From Butyricicoccus pullicaecorum (lineage in GTDB: Bacteria; Bacillota; Clostridia; Oscillospirales; Butyricicoccaceae): a DNA stretch of 64,000 nucleotides. The stretch spans positions 62,001 through 126,000 of the forward strand of contig JAFBIW010000003.1 of the NCBI GenBank assembly GCA_021531865.1, given 5' to 3'. Position numbers and translations under genes: made by a program. The notes beneath the pieces were generated by a model. The model was not told the origin of the DNA. It searched no databases and was given only the letters and a program-made list of their open reading frames with translations. How positions within the stretch are numbered: the stretch's first letter is position 1; each line of letters begins with the position of its first letter. Positions 8,665 through 17,076 of this stretch are shown here, piece by piece.

Positions 8665-11073
8665 ATGAAACTGCCTCTTTCGTGGCTGAAAGATTATACT
8701 GATATCGGCGGGATTTCCACCAAGGAATACGCCGCCGCACTGACGATGTCCGGCTCCAAGGTCGAGGGCGTGGAATATCTGGGCGCGGAGATCGACAATG
8801 TCATCACCGGCGAGATCCTGTCGGTGGAAAAGCACCCGGATTCCGACCATCTGGTTATCTGCCAGCTCAACGTCGGCAAGGATGAGCCGGTACAGATCGT
8901 GACCGGTGCGCCCAACATCACCCCGGAGACCGTCGGCTGCATCTGCCCGGTCGCCATGCACAAGTCCACCCTGCCCGGCGGCGTCAAGATCACCAAGGGT
9001 AAGCTGCGCGGCGTCGTCTCGAACGGCATGATGTGCTCGTTCCAGGAGTTGGGACTCGATCATGGCTGTGTGCCGTATGCCTGTGACAACGGCATCCTGT
9101 TGCTGCCCAAGGGCACGCCGGTCGGCGCGGATATCAAGTCTGTTCTGGGTCTGGATGAAAATGTCGTCGAGTTTGAGATCACGTCCAACCGTCCGGACTG
9201 CCTGTCCATCATCGGTCTGGCGCGCGAGACGGCGGCGACCTTCAACCGCCCGTTTGCGGTCAAGGAGCCGGTCGTACACGGCTGCGGCGGAAACATCAGC
9301 GACTATGTTTCGGTCGAGGTCAAGGAGCCTGCGCTCTGTCCGCGCTACTCTGCGAAGATCGTAAAGAATATTAAGATCGAGCCCTCCCCCGCCTGGCTGC
9401 GTGAGCGCCTGTTCGCGGCAGGCGTTCGTCCGATCAACAACATCGTCGACATCACGAACTATGTCATGCTGGAATACGGTCAGCCGATGCATGCGTTTGA
9501 CTATGCCTGCCTGTCTGACGGCAAGATCGTTGTCCGTCGTCCGCAGCCCGGCGAGGCGATCGAAACGCTGGACGGTCAGGCCCGTGCAATCACGCCCGAA
9601 ATGCTCGCCATCTGCGACGGTGCAAAGCCGGTCGCTATCGCGGGCGTCATGGGCGGCGCGAATTCCGAAATCACCGAAAACACCAAGACGGTCGTTTTTG
9701 AATCCGCCTGCTTCCACGGCGCGACGATCCGTATCACCGCCAAGGCGCTGGGCATGCGTACCGAAGCCTCGGCACGCTTTGAAAAGGGTCTCGATCCCAG
9801 CCTGACCATGCCGGCGCTGCTGCGCGCCTGTGAGCTGATCGAAGAGCTGGGCGCCGGCGAGGTTATTGACGGCGTGATCGACGTTTACTCGGCCGATCAG
9901 ACGCCCAAGACCGTTCCCTTTGAGCCGGAGCGCATCAATGCGCTGCTCGGCATCGACCTGACCGAAGCGCAGCAGATCGCGTATCTGGAACGACTGGACT
10001 TCAAGGTCGAGGACGGCAAGGTCATTGTTCCCGGCTTCCGCGTCGATATCCAGCGTATGTGCGACGTTGCGGAGGAAGTCGCACGCATGTACGGCTACGA
10101 CAACATCCCGACGACGCTTTACGCCGGTGAAATGGTACAGGGCGAATACACGCCCAAGCAGCTTCTGGAGCGCAATGCGTCCGACGTCTGCCGCATGGCC
10201 GGCTTCGACGAGGCGATGAGCCATTCCTTCATCAGCCCGAAGTTCTACGATGCGATCAACCTGCCCGCAGATGATGTGCGCCGAATCTCGACGACCATTC
10301 TCAACCCGCTGGGCGAGGATTTTTCGGTCATGCGCACCACCGTCCTGCCCTCCATGCTGGACAATCTGGCGCACAACCATGCGCACCGTAACCCGACCGC
10401 TTCCCTGTTTGAAATGGGCACGATCTACACCCCAGTCGTCAAGGACGGCAAGGCCGATCCGGACGTGCTGCCGCACGAGGAAAAGATCCTGACGCTGGGC
10501 ACCTACGGTGCAATGGACTTCTACCAGTTCAAGGGCGTCATCGAAGCCCTCTGCCGTGAACTGAACATTCAGGATGTTTCGTTTGCGCCCGAGAAGCAGA
10601 ATCCGTCGTATCACCCCGGCCGCTGCGCCAAGGTATTCTCCGGCGAAACGCTGATCGGCGTTTTCGGCGCGGTGCATCCGGTCGTTTCCAAGAAGTATGG
10701 CATTTCGGGCGAAGTGCTGGCCGCTGAACTGGCCATCGACGCTCTGTTCGCCTGCGCGGATAACACCAAGCTGTATCATCCGCTGCCCAAGTTCCCCGCG
10801 TCCACGCGAGACATCGCGGTTCTGTGTGATGATGAAATTCCGGTCGCTTCTCTCGAAAAGGTCATCCGTAAGGCGGCGGGTCCGATCCTCGAAAACGTCA
10901 CCCTGTTCGACGTGTATAAGGGTGATCAGATTCCGGCCGGCAAGAAGAGTGTCGCCTACTCAATGAGCCTGCGCGCTTCTGACCGCACCCTGACCGATGA
11001 AGAATGTGATAAGGCCATGAAAGACGCGATCGCTGCGCTTGAAACAGAATTTCATGCTGTGCTCCGCGGATAA
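8665..11073 (+). CDS. pheT: Phenylalanyl-tRNA synthetase beta subunit
   Basis: Beta subunit of PheRS, 802 residues, full length. Domain order: N-terminal start with LPLSWLKDY, a tRNA-binding OB domain (about 40-150), the B3/B4 editing region with ITSNRPDCLS, B5, the catalytic-like core, and the C-terminal ferredoxin-fold anticodon-binding domain (about 710-802, from the FPASTRDIAV segment). AGGAGG precedes the ATG. It shares the Phe T-box transcript with pheS. Confidence 0.97.
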   Translation: MKLPLSWLKDYTDIGGISTKEYAAALTMSGSKVEGVEYLGAEIDNVITGEILSVEKHPDSDHLVICQLNVGKDEPVQIVTGAPNITPETVGCICPVAMHKSTLPGGVKITKGKLRGVVSNGMMCSFQELGLDHGCVPYACDNGILLLPKGTPVGADIKSVLGLDENVVEFEITSNRPDCLSIIGLARETAATFNRPFAVKEPVVHGCGGNISDYVSVEVKEPALCPRYSAKIVKNIKIEPSPAWLRERLFAAGVRPINNIVDITNYVMLEYGQPMHAFDYACLSDGKIVVRRPQPGEAIETLDGQARAITPEMLAICDGAKPVAIAGVMGGANSEITENTKTVVFESACFHGATIRITAKALGMRTEASARFEKGLDPSLTMPALLRACELIEELGAGEVIDGVIDVYSADQTPKTVPFEPERINALLGIDLTEAQQIAYLERLDFKVEDGKVIVPGFRVDIQRMCDVAEEVARMYGYDNIPTTLYAGEMVQGEYTPKQLLERNASDVCRMAGFDEAMSHSFISPKFYDAINLPADDVRRISTTILNPLGEDFSVMRTTVLPSMLDNLAHNHAHRNPTASLFEMGTIYTPVVKDGKADPDVLPHEEKILTLGTYGAMDFYQFKGVIEALCRELNIQDVSFAPEKQNPSYHPGRCAKVFSGETLIGVFGAVHPVVSKKYGISGEVLAAELAIDALFACADNTKLYHPLPKFPASTRDIAVLCDDEIPVASLEKVIRKAAGPILENVTLFDVYKGDQIPAGKKSVAYSMSLRASDRTLTDEECDKAMKDAIAALETEFHAVLRG

Positions 11074-11077
11074 GGAC

Positions 11078-11106
11078 TTTACTTTTTCGCGAAATTGTAT
11101 TATTCT
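11078..11106 (+). promoter_or_regulatory. Probable promoter of ireB
   Basis: TTTACT, 17-base spacer, TATTCT, starting five bases after the pheT stop, so ireB is probably transcribed independently of pheST. Confidence 0.5.
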
Positions 11107-11146
11107 ATAAATAGAGCTTTCCCGCCACAGAAAGGAGGCAGCCCAA

Positions 11147-11392
11147 ATGCTCGATGGAACCAGAAAATTTAGCCTGGTCGATGATAAGAATGCCGAAATG
11201 AAGCGCATTCTGACAACGGTTTATGACGCTTTGAAGGAAAAGGGCTATAATCCAATCAACCAGATCGTCGGCTATCTTCTTTCCGAGGACCCGACCTACA
11301 TCACCAATCACAACAACGCACGGAGCCTCATCCGCAAGATTGATCGTGATGAACTGATGCAGGAACTCGTAGCGCATTATCTGCACAGCTGA
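11147..11392 (+). CDS. ireB: IreB family regulatory phosphoprotein
   Basis: Small (81 residues) protein of the former DUF965/UPF0297 family. In Enterococcus faecalis IreB is phosphorylated by the Ser/Thr kinase IreK and affects cephalosporin resistance. Family hallmarks seen: an N-terminal TRKF segment with threonine residues, [19 protein letters not shown] and [17 protein letters not shown] precedes the ATG and a strong terminator follows, so it is monocistronic here. Confidence 0.93.
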   Translation: MLDGTRKFSLVDDKNAEMKRILTTVYDALKEKGYNPINQIVGYLLSEDPTYITNHNNARSLIRKIDRDELMQELVAHYLHS

Positions 11393-11407
11393 TTTCCGAA
11401 ATCTGAA

Positions 11408-11438
11408 AAGCGCCTTCCAAACGGAAGGCGCTTTTTTT
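11408..11438 (+). terminator. Terminator of ireB
   Basis: AAGCGCCTTCC and its complement around AAAC, followed by T7, 15 bases after the ireB stop. Confidence 0.92.
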
Positions 11439-11601
11439 CTGTTCATTTTGCAAACTTGTCTCCGCGTCATATCGGCAGAATGCACAATTTAGATTGCGAG
11501 AGTTTTCACATTTGGTCGAATGATAAAATTTTAACAGTGAATCTTAGTAAGATTTTCCCTATACTTTTATTTTTCCATTTGATAAAATCTAATCGAAAAT
11601 A

Positions 11602-11618
11602 AATAGGTGATACCTATT
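11602..11618. promoter_or_regulatory. Candidate GntR operator (7-3-7 palindrome)
   Basis: AATAGGT-GAT-ACCTATT is a perfect 7-bp inverted repeat with a 3-base centre, 22 bases before the deaminase start and just upstream of its AGGAGG. Size and symmetry suit a HutC-type GntR repressor, and such a regulator is encoded at the end of this cluster. The core GTGATA recurs in the -10 region of the GntR gene itself at about 13653. Binding is inferred. Confidence 0.55.
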
Positions 11619-11639
11619 ATGTATTAGGAGGAAATAAAC

Positions 11640-12122
11640 ATGGGAGAAAAGGATCATATTTACTATCTCAAGCGCTGCATCGAGATTTCGCGCGAGTCCC
11701 GCGCGGCGGGCAACACGCCGTTCGGCGCGCTTCTGACCGGCCCGGACGGCGAGATCCTGATGGAACAGCAGAATATTGAGATTACGACCGGAAAATGCAC
11801 CGGTCACGCGGAATGTACGCTGGCAGAGCGCGCTTCGCAGAAGTACAGCAAGGCGTTCCTCTGGAACTGCACACTGTATTCGACTGCTGAGCCGTGCGCG
11901 ATGTGCACGGGCGCGATCTACTGGGCGAATATCGGCCGGATCGTCTACGGCATGACCGAACGCCGCCTGCTTGAGCTGACGGGCAGCAACGAGCAGAATC
12001 CTACCTTTGATCTCCCCTGCCGCGAGGTATTGGCACGCGGCCAGAAGCAGATCGAGGTAGTCGGCCCGTTCGTCGAGATCGAGGAAGAGGCAGCCGAAGT
12101 ACATCGTGGTTATTGGGATTGA
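11640..12122 (+). CDS. Nucleoside/nucleobase deaminase (CDA fold, guanine deaminase-like)
   Basis: Zinc-dependent deaminase of 160 residues. The zinc and catalytic motifs are visible: HAE (in GHAECTLAERAS) near residue 59 and PCAMC (in EPCAMCTGAIYW) near residue 84. The layout matches the GuaD/TadA-like branch rather than tetrameric cytidine deaminase. A nucleobase permease follows 30 bases downstream, so a role in salvage or catabolism of an imported base (guanine or cytosine) is likely; the exact substrate cannot be read from sequence. Preceded by AGGAGG and a palindromic candidate operator. Confidence 0.88.
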   Translation: MGEKDHIYYLKRCIEISRESRAAGNTPFGALLTGPDGEILMEQQNIEITTGKCTGHAECTLAERASQKYSKAFLWNCTLYSTAEPCAMCTGAIYWANIGRIVYGMTERRLLELTGSNEQNPTFDLPCREVLARGQKQIEVVGPFVEIEEEAAEVHRGYWD

Positions 12123-12152
12123 TCCCGGAAAATAAGAAAAGGAGAGATTCAA

Positions 12153-13427
12153 ATGGCGAAAATCATGAAGGCGGAGCAGAGCAGCTCGGATTTCGAGCTC
12201 AGCGCCGTACCGCAGAGTGAAAGAAAAAGCTTTTTCAGTCTGACCATCGTTTGGACCGGCTTTGTCTTTGTCATCACCAGCATGATGGCGGGCGGCGGTC
12301 TGGCTGCCGGCCTGAACTTTAAGAACATTGTCTTGGCGACCTTTCTCGGCAACTTGTTTCTGAGCGCGATCGCAATTCTGGTCAGCATCATCGCCTGCAA
12401 AACCGGCCTGACCTTTGCACTGATCACCCGATATAGCTTCGGCAACAAGGGTACGCGCGTCGCTTCCCTGTTTGTGCCGATCGTCAATATCGGCTGGTAC
12501 ACCATCCAATCCGCAACGTACGGCCACTTTATCGCTCAAATCCTGGGCTTTGGTCCGGTCGCAGAAGGCATTACGATGATGCTCAGCGCGCTGCTGATGG
12601 GCGCATTCGCGCTGATCGGCATCAACGCCATCACCATTCTGGGCTATATCGCAATCCCCTCGATCATTTTCCTGTCTCTTGCAACCGCCATTAAGTCGGT
12701 CGGCGTGGTCGGCGCGTTCTCGGTCATTCTGGACTTTATTCCCCATGATCCGATGAGCATTGCGGGCGGTATCACGGTCGTTATCGGCACCTGGATTCTT
12801 TCGACTGCGACCTGCATCGCAGACATCATGCGGTACGCCAAGAACGTCAAGCAGGCCGCGCTGAGCGCTTTGGTCGGTCTGGTTGGCGGCAATTCTCTGC
12901 TGGTCATCTGCGGTGCGATTTCCTCGATCGCGGTTGGCGACAGTGATCTGACCTCGGTTCTTCTGACGCTGGGTCTGGTTATTCCCTCTGTCATTCTGAT
13001 GACCACGAATATCTTCACAACCAACGCGTCCAATATTTATTCGACCTCGTTGAACCTGTCCAATGCGTTCCATCTGGATCGCCGCATTCTCATCAGCATT
13101 ATTCTGGTTATCTCCGCACTGCTGACGCTGACGCGTCCCTATCAGATTGATTCCCTGTTTGCGTTCCTGAACCTGCTGGGCGTCATCGTTCCGCCCCTCG
13201 CCGGTATCATTCTCTCCGATTTCTACATTGTGCATCACGGCAATTACGAGTCGCTGGATTCTGCCCAGCTCAAGGACTGGACACTGTCGCCATGGCTCAC
13301 CTGGCTGGTATCATACGGAATCGTTTTTGGGCTGCAAAAGATCTCCTTTGGTCTGCCCGCACTGAACGGTATCGTTGCCGCAGTCATCCTTTATCCGATT
13401 CTGAATAAGCTGTTGAGCCGGAAGTAA
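12153..13427 (+). CDS. NCS1-family nucleobase permease (cytosine permease-like)
   Basis: Integral membrane transporter, 424 residues with about 12 hydrophobic segments and short loops. The N-terminal SFFSLTIVWTGFVFVITSMM segment followed by a Gly-rich MAGGGLAAGL, and the later sodium/substrate region with STATCIADIMRYAKN, match the CodB-like branch of NCS1 transporters. AAGGAGAG precedes the ATG. It sits between a zinc deaminase and a small membrane protein in one operon, under likely control of the GntR gene downstream. Substrate is inferred from the deaminase. Confidence 0.88.
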   Translation: MAKIMKAEQSSSDFELSAVPQSERKSFFSLTIVWTGFVFVITSMMAGGGLAAGLNFKNIVLATFLGNLFLSAIAILVSIIACKTGLTFALITRYSFGNKGTRVASLFVPIVNIGWYTIQSATYGHFIAQILGFGPVAEGITMMLSALLMGAFALIGINAITILGYIAIPSIIFLSLATAIKSVGVVGAFSVILDFIPHDPMSIAGGITVVIGTWILSTATCIADIMRYAKNVKQAALSALVGLVGGNSLLVICGAISSIAVGDSDLTSVLLTLGLVIPSVILMTTNIFTTNASNIYSTSLNLSNAFHLDRRILISIILVISALLTLTRPYQIDSLFAFLNLLGVIVPPLAGIILSDFYIVHHGNYESLDSAQLKDWTLSPWLTWLVSYGIVFGLQKISFGLPALNGIVAAVILYPILNKLLSRK

Positions 13428-13443
13428 GCCGGGGAAAGGAAAT

Positions 13444-13632
13444 ATGGTTATGAAACAAAACGTTGATGTTAAAAAATACAAGATCCTCGCACTGGTCGGT
13501 CTGATCATCATGGGCATCGGTTCATTTATGTCCTGCCTCGCGCCAACGAGTACGCTCTGCAATGTGGGCAGCTGCATTCTGTTGGCCAGCATCGCAATCA
13601 TGGCGTACGCCTTTTATTACTGGCGGCCCTGA
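13444..13632 (+). CDS. Small membrane protein next to nucleobase permease
   Basis: A 62-residue protein with two predicted membrane segments (about 14-33 and 38-58). It starts 16 bases after the permease stop and has GGAAAGGAAAT before the start. I do not recognise a family. Its position suggests an accessory subunit or stabiliser of the permease, but this is only context. Confidence 0.65.
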   Translation: MVMKQNVDVKKYKILALVGLIIMGIGSFMSCLAPTSTLCNVGSCILLASIAIMAYAFYYWRP

Positions 13633-13633
13633 T

Positions 13634-13662
13634 TTGACTTTTCGGGCGTTGTGTGATATCAT
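13634..13662 (+). promoter_or_regulatory. Promoter of the GntR gene
   Basis: TTGACT, 17-base spacer, TATCAT. The palindrome TGATATCA overlaps the -10 and shares GTGATA with the operator at 11602-11618, suggesting autoregulation. Confidence 0.75.
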
Positions 13663-13685
13663 TACGGGCAGAAAGGATTGATTCC

Positions 13686-14429
13686 ATGCCCCGACAGATG
13701 ATTGAGCGCATAGATCTGAAAACACAGACCAAGCGCGCGCTGCGAACCTATATTCATACGCTGCCGTCCGAGCAGAATAAACTGCCCCGTGAGGAAGAAC
13801 TCTGTGATCTGATCGGCGTCAGCCGCGTGACACTACGCAGTGCGCTTGATGAATTGGCATCCGAGGGAGTGGTTCTGCGCCGTCAGGGCAAGGGCACATT
13901 TGTCAACCGCGCGGGATTGGGGATTCAAGCCGTTTTCAATCCGGCGCAGCATTTCAGTGAGGTCATTGCGAACAGCGGGTATATTCCGCGCATTGAACCG
14001 CTGGGTTGGACGCTGGAACCGGTCTCGGACGAGTTTGCACGTGCGTTCTCCATCCCAAAGGATGTCGACGGCATCCGGATGCGCAAGCTGTTTTATGCGG
14101 ACGATCGTCCATGCGTATACTGCGAAGATTTGCTTCCTGCGGACATCTGGCAGGACGCGCCCATTCCAAACAACTCGGAATCGCTTTTTCAACTGTTATA
14201 TGCGCGCACCGGCCGGAAAGCTGCCTGGGACAAGGTCGAGATCGCGGTTTGTTCCAGTCAAAGCAAGGCTGAACTGGAATGCTTCGGTGAAAAGCCGCTG
14301 CTTCTTTTGAAAAGCCTGATTTTCGACAACGAAGACCAGCCGATGTTTTACGCCTGGGAATATATCGACACCGATCTGCTTTCTCTCAGCCAGATTCGTC
14401 GCCGGGAGTTCACTTACGACAGAGAATAA
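13686..14429 (+). CDS. GntR family regulator, HutC/UTRA type
   Basis: DNA-binding regulator of 247 residues. An N-terminal winged helix (about 10-75, with LCDLIGVSRVTLRSALDELASEG cut into LCDLIGVSRVTLRS and the wing QGKGTFV) is followed by a UTRA ligand-binding domain (about 90-240). The ATG at 13686 is chosen over the upstream in-frame GTG because GAAAGG lies before it and the GTG lies inside the promoter. It has its own promoter and is likely the regulator of the deaminase-permease operon, with a small-molecule effector. Confidence 0.9.
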   Translation: MPRQMIERIDLKTQTKRALRTYIHTLPSEQNKLPREEELCDLIGVSRVTLRSALDELASEGVVLRRQGKGTFVNRAGLGIQAVFNPAQHFSEVIANSGYIPRIEPLGWTLEPVSDEFARAFSIPKDVDGIRMRKLFYADDRPCVYCEDLLPADIWQDAPIPNNSESLFQLLYARTGRKAAWDKVEIAVCSSQSKAELECFGEKPLLLLKSLIFDNEDQPMFYAWEYIDTDLLSLSQIRRREFTYDRE

Positions 14430-14432
14430 AAA

Positions 14433-14475
14433 AACGCCTTTGATGCACCAAAACAGCGCATCAAAGGCGTTTTCT
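14433..14475. terminator. Bidirectional terminator between the GntR gene and prfC
   Basis: A 14-bp perfect stem starting AACGCCTTTG, with A-rich left and TTTTCTT right flanks, between convergent genes. Confidence 0.88.
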
Positions 14476-16070
14476 TATGCGTTTTCAGAGAATTCTGCAA
14501 GGCGCAGGTCTTCGTTGTGATCAAGTGCCCAGGAGATGTTCCAAGGGCTGGTGAACAGCAGCAGCAGATTTCCCTTGAAGTCCTGCACGACCTTGGTATC
14601 CGAGGTAAGCATGAGCTTCTTGTAATCGAAATCTTCCTCGTCGTTTTCGATCCAGCGCAGATGCTCATAGGGCAGCATATCTCGGATGATATCCACACCG
14701 TACTCATTTTTCAGGCGGTATTCGAGCACTTCAAACTGAAGCTGGCCGACAACGCCGACAATGACCTCTTCCATACCGGTATTCGGCTCATGGAAGATCT
14801 GGATCGCACCTTCCTGCGCGATTTGCGTCACGCCCTTGACGAACTGCTTTCGCTTGAGCGTGTCCTTCTGCCGGACGGTAGCGAACAGCTCGGGCGCAAA
14901 GGTCGGGATGCCCGAATAGGTGCATTTGAGCTTAGCGTCACAGACGGTATCACCGATCGAGAAAATACCCGGATCAAATACACCGATGATATCGCCCGCA
15001 TAGGCCTCGTCCACGATCGAACGATCCTGTGCCATCAATTGCTGCGGCTGGGCGAGCTGGATCTTCTTTCCGCCCTGAATATGCCAGACGTCGCGGCCGC
15101 GCTCAAACTTGCCCGAGCAGATGCGCATGAATGCAATGCGGTCACGGTGCGCCTTGTTCATGTTGGCCTGAATCTTAAAGACAAAGGCGGAGAAGCGCTC
15201 GTCAAACGGATCGATTACACCGACGTCCGCGCGACGCGGCAGCGGCGAGGTCGTCATGGTCAAAAACTTCTTCAGGAAAGGTTCTACACCGAAATTGGTC
15301 AGCGCAGAGCCGAAGAAGACCGGCGAGAGCTTACCGCTGCGGACGGCTTCCAGATCGAATTCGTCACCCGCGCCCGCAAGCAGCTCGATATCGTCGGACA
15401 GCGTCTGGTACTGGGTCTCGCTCAGACGCGCCTTCAGTTCATCCGAGCCGAATTTCAGGTGGGTTGCCATAACCTCGTGACGGGCGTCCGCACCCTCAAA
15501 GGCGATGACCTCATCCTCCATGCGGTCGTAAACGCCCTTGAATTCCTTGCCGCAGCCGATCGGCCAGTTGACCGCGTAGGTGCCGATGCCCAGCTCGGTC
15601 TCGATCTCGTCCAGCAGCTCGTAAGGGTCGCGCGCTTCGCGGTCCATCTTGTTGATGAACGTGAAGATGGGGATATTGCGCATGACGCAGACCTTGAACA
15701 GCTTACGGGTCTGCGCCTCGACGCCCTTGGACGCGTCAATGACCATGACGGCGGAATCTGCCGCCATCAGCGTGCGGTAGGTGTCCTCCGAGAAGTCCTG
15801 ATGGCCCGGGGTATCCAGAATATTGATGCAGTAATTGTCATAGCGGAACTGCAGTACGGAGGAAGTGACCGAAATACCGCGCTGCTTTTCGATCTCCATC
15901 CAGTCAGAAACCGCATGGCGGGAATTCTTCTTTCCCTTGACCATACCGGCCTCCTGAATGGCGCCGCCGTACAGCAGAAACTTCTCCGTGATCGTCGTTT
16001 TACCGGCGTCAGGGTGCGAAATGATCGCAAAAGTACGCCGATTTTCGATTTCTTGTCTCAAGTCAGACAA
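14475..16070 (-). CDS. prfC: Peptide chain release factor 3
   Basis: GTPase that recycles RF1/RF2 after termination. 531 residues, matching RF3 (529 in Escherichia coli). GTPase motifs: SHPDAGKTTITEK (P-loop), DTPGHQDF (G3) and NKMDRE (G4), followed by the beta-barrel and C-terminal domains. The frame is open 15 bases further upstream from another TTG, but GGAGGA overlaps that codon and lies eight bases before the TTG at 16070, so the protein should begin at the SDLRQEI segment. Confidence 0.95.
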   Translation of the reverse strand: MSDLRQEIENRRTFAIISHPDAGKTTITEKFLLYGGAIQEAGMVKGKKNSRHAVSDWMEIEKQRGISVTSSVLQFRYDNYCINILDTPGHQDFSEDTYRTLMAADSAVMVIDASKGVEAQTRKLFKVCVMRNIPIFTFINKMDREARDPYELLDEIETELGIGTYAVNWPIGCGKEFKGVYDRMEDEVIAFEGADARHEVMATHLKFGSDELKARLSETQYQTLSDDIELLAGAGDEFDLEAVRSGKLSPVFFGSALTNFGVEPFLKKFLTMTTSPLPRRADVGVIDPFDERFSAFVFKIQANMNKAHRDRIAFMRICSGKFERGRDVWHIQGGKKIQLAQPQQLMAQDRSIVDEAYAGDIIGVFDPGIFSIGDTVCDAKLKCTYSGIPTFAPELFATVRQKDTLKRKQFVKGVTQIAQEGAIQIFHEPNTGMEEVIVGVVGQLQFEVLEYRLKNEYGVDIIRDMLPYEHLRWIENDEEDFDYKKLMLTSDTKVVQDFKGNLLLLFTSPWNISWALDHNEDLRLAEFSENA

Positions 16071-16103
16071 ATTTGATTCCTCCAAATCGCAAATTATGCG
16101 GAA

Positions 16104-16703
16104 TTAAATCTCTTTTCTGCCCTCCAACGCGCGCATCAGCGTCACCTCGTCGATGAACTCCAGATGGCCGCCGACCGGAATGCCGTAAGCCAGACGGGTG
16201 ACGGAAACGCCGAACGGCTTGAGCAGCCGGGACAGATACATCGCGGTCGCTTCGCCCTCGGTATCGGGGTTGGTGGCGATGATGACCTCGCGCACGTCTG
16301 TGTCTGCAACACGCTGCAGCAGCTCACGGATGCGGATGTCATCCGGCCCGACATGATTCATCGGAGAGATTACACCATGCAGCACATGGTACAGACCGTT
16401 GAACTCGCGGGTGCGCTCGAATGCGAGCACGTCGCGCGGATCGGCGACAACACAGATCACGCCGTGATCCCGGTTGGGATTCGCGCAGATCGGACAGACC
16501 TCGCTGTCGGTCAGATTTTGACAAACCTTGCAGGTAAACACCGTGCTCTTGGCCTCTACGATCGTGTCCGCGAATTTCTGTGCGTCCTCCTTGCTCATGT
16601 CCAATACATGAAACGCAAGCCGCTGCGCGGTCTTCTGCCCGATGCCGGGCAGACGGGCAAATTCTTCGATCAGCCGCTCAACCGGCGGCGCAAAGAACTT
16701 CAT
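16104..16703 (-). CDS. recR: Recombination mediator RecR
   Basis: Part of the RecFOR pathway that loads RecA at gaps. 199 residues: helix-hairpin-helix at the N-terminus ([15 protein letters not shown]), a four-cysteine zinc finger ([16 protein letters not shown], about 57-72), a Toprim domain with [11 protein letters not shown] and a C-terminal Walker-like segment. It starts one base after the ybaB stop, giving the conserved dnaX-ybaB-recR order. Confidence 0.97.
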   Translation of the reverse strand: MKFFAPPVERLIEEFARLPGIGQKTAQRLAFHVLDMSKEDAQKFADTIVEAKSTVFTCKVCQNLTDSEVCPICANPNRDHGVICVVADPRDVLAFERTREFNGLYHVLHGVISPMNHVGPDDIRIRELLQRVADTDVREVIIATNPDTEGEATAMYLSRLLKPFGVSVTRLAYGIPVGGHLEFIDEVTLMRALEGRKEI

Positions 16704-16704
16704 A

Positions 16705-17055
16705 TCAGAACAGACCCGGCATACCGCCGCCCATGCCGCCAGTGACCGCCTTCATGGAATTTTCAGACTTTTCCTGTGCCAGACGGAAGGCCTCATTGAC
16801 CGCTGCAACGACCAGATCCTGCAGCATTTCGATATCGTCCGGATCGACGACCTCAGGCTTGATCTCAAGCGACTTGACCGTGTTGGTGCCGGTCACAACA
16901 ACCTTGACCGCGCCGCCGCCGGCAGTCGCCTCGGTTTCCATCTGTGCGATCTCCTCCTGCGCCTTGAGCATATCCTGCTGCATCTTCTGCGCCTGCTTAA
17001 TCATGGCCTGCATGTTCATACCGCCGCCCATGCCGCCGAAGCCTCTCTTTGCCAT
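16705..17055 (-). CDS. YbaB/EbfC family nucleoid-associated protein
   Basis: Small DNA-binding protein, 116 residues, forming tweezer-like dimers in characterised members. Glycine/methionine-rich ends ([10 protein letters not shown] and GGMGGGMPG) frame the conserved core with [24 protein letters not shown] split around AGGGAV and [19 protein letters not shown]. It sits between dnaX and recR as in most Firmicutes. Confidence 0.95.
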   Translation of the reverse strand: MAKRGFGGMGGGMNMQAMIKQAQKMQQDMLKAQEEIAQMETEATAGGGAVKVVVTGTNTVKSLEIKPEVVDPDDIEMLQDLVVAAVNEAFRLAQEKSENSMKAVTGGMGGGMPGLF

Positions 17056-17076
17056 GTCAGTTATCCTCCTAAGAAA

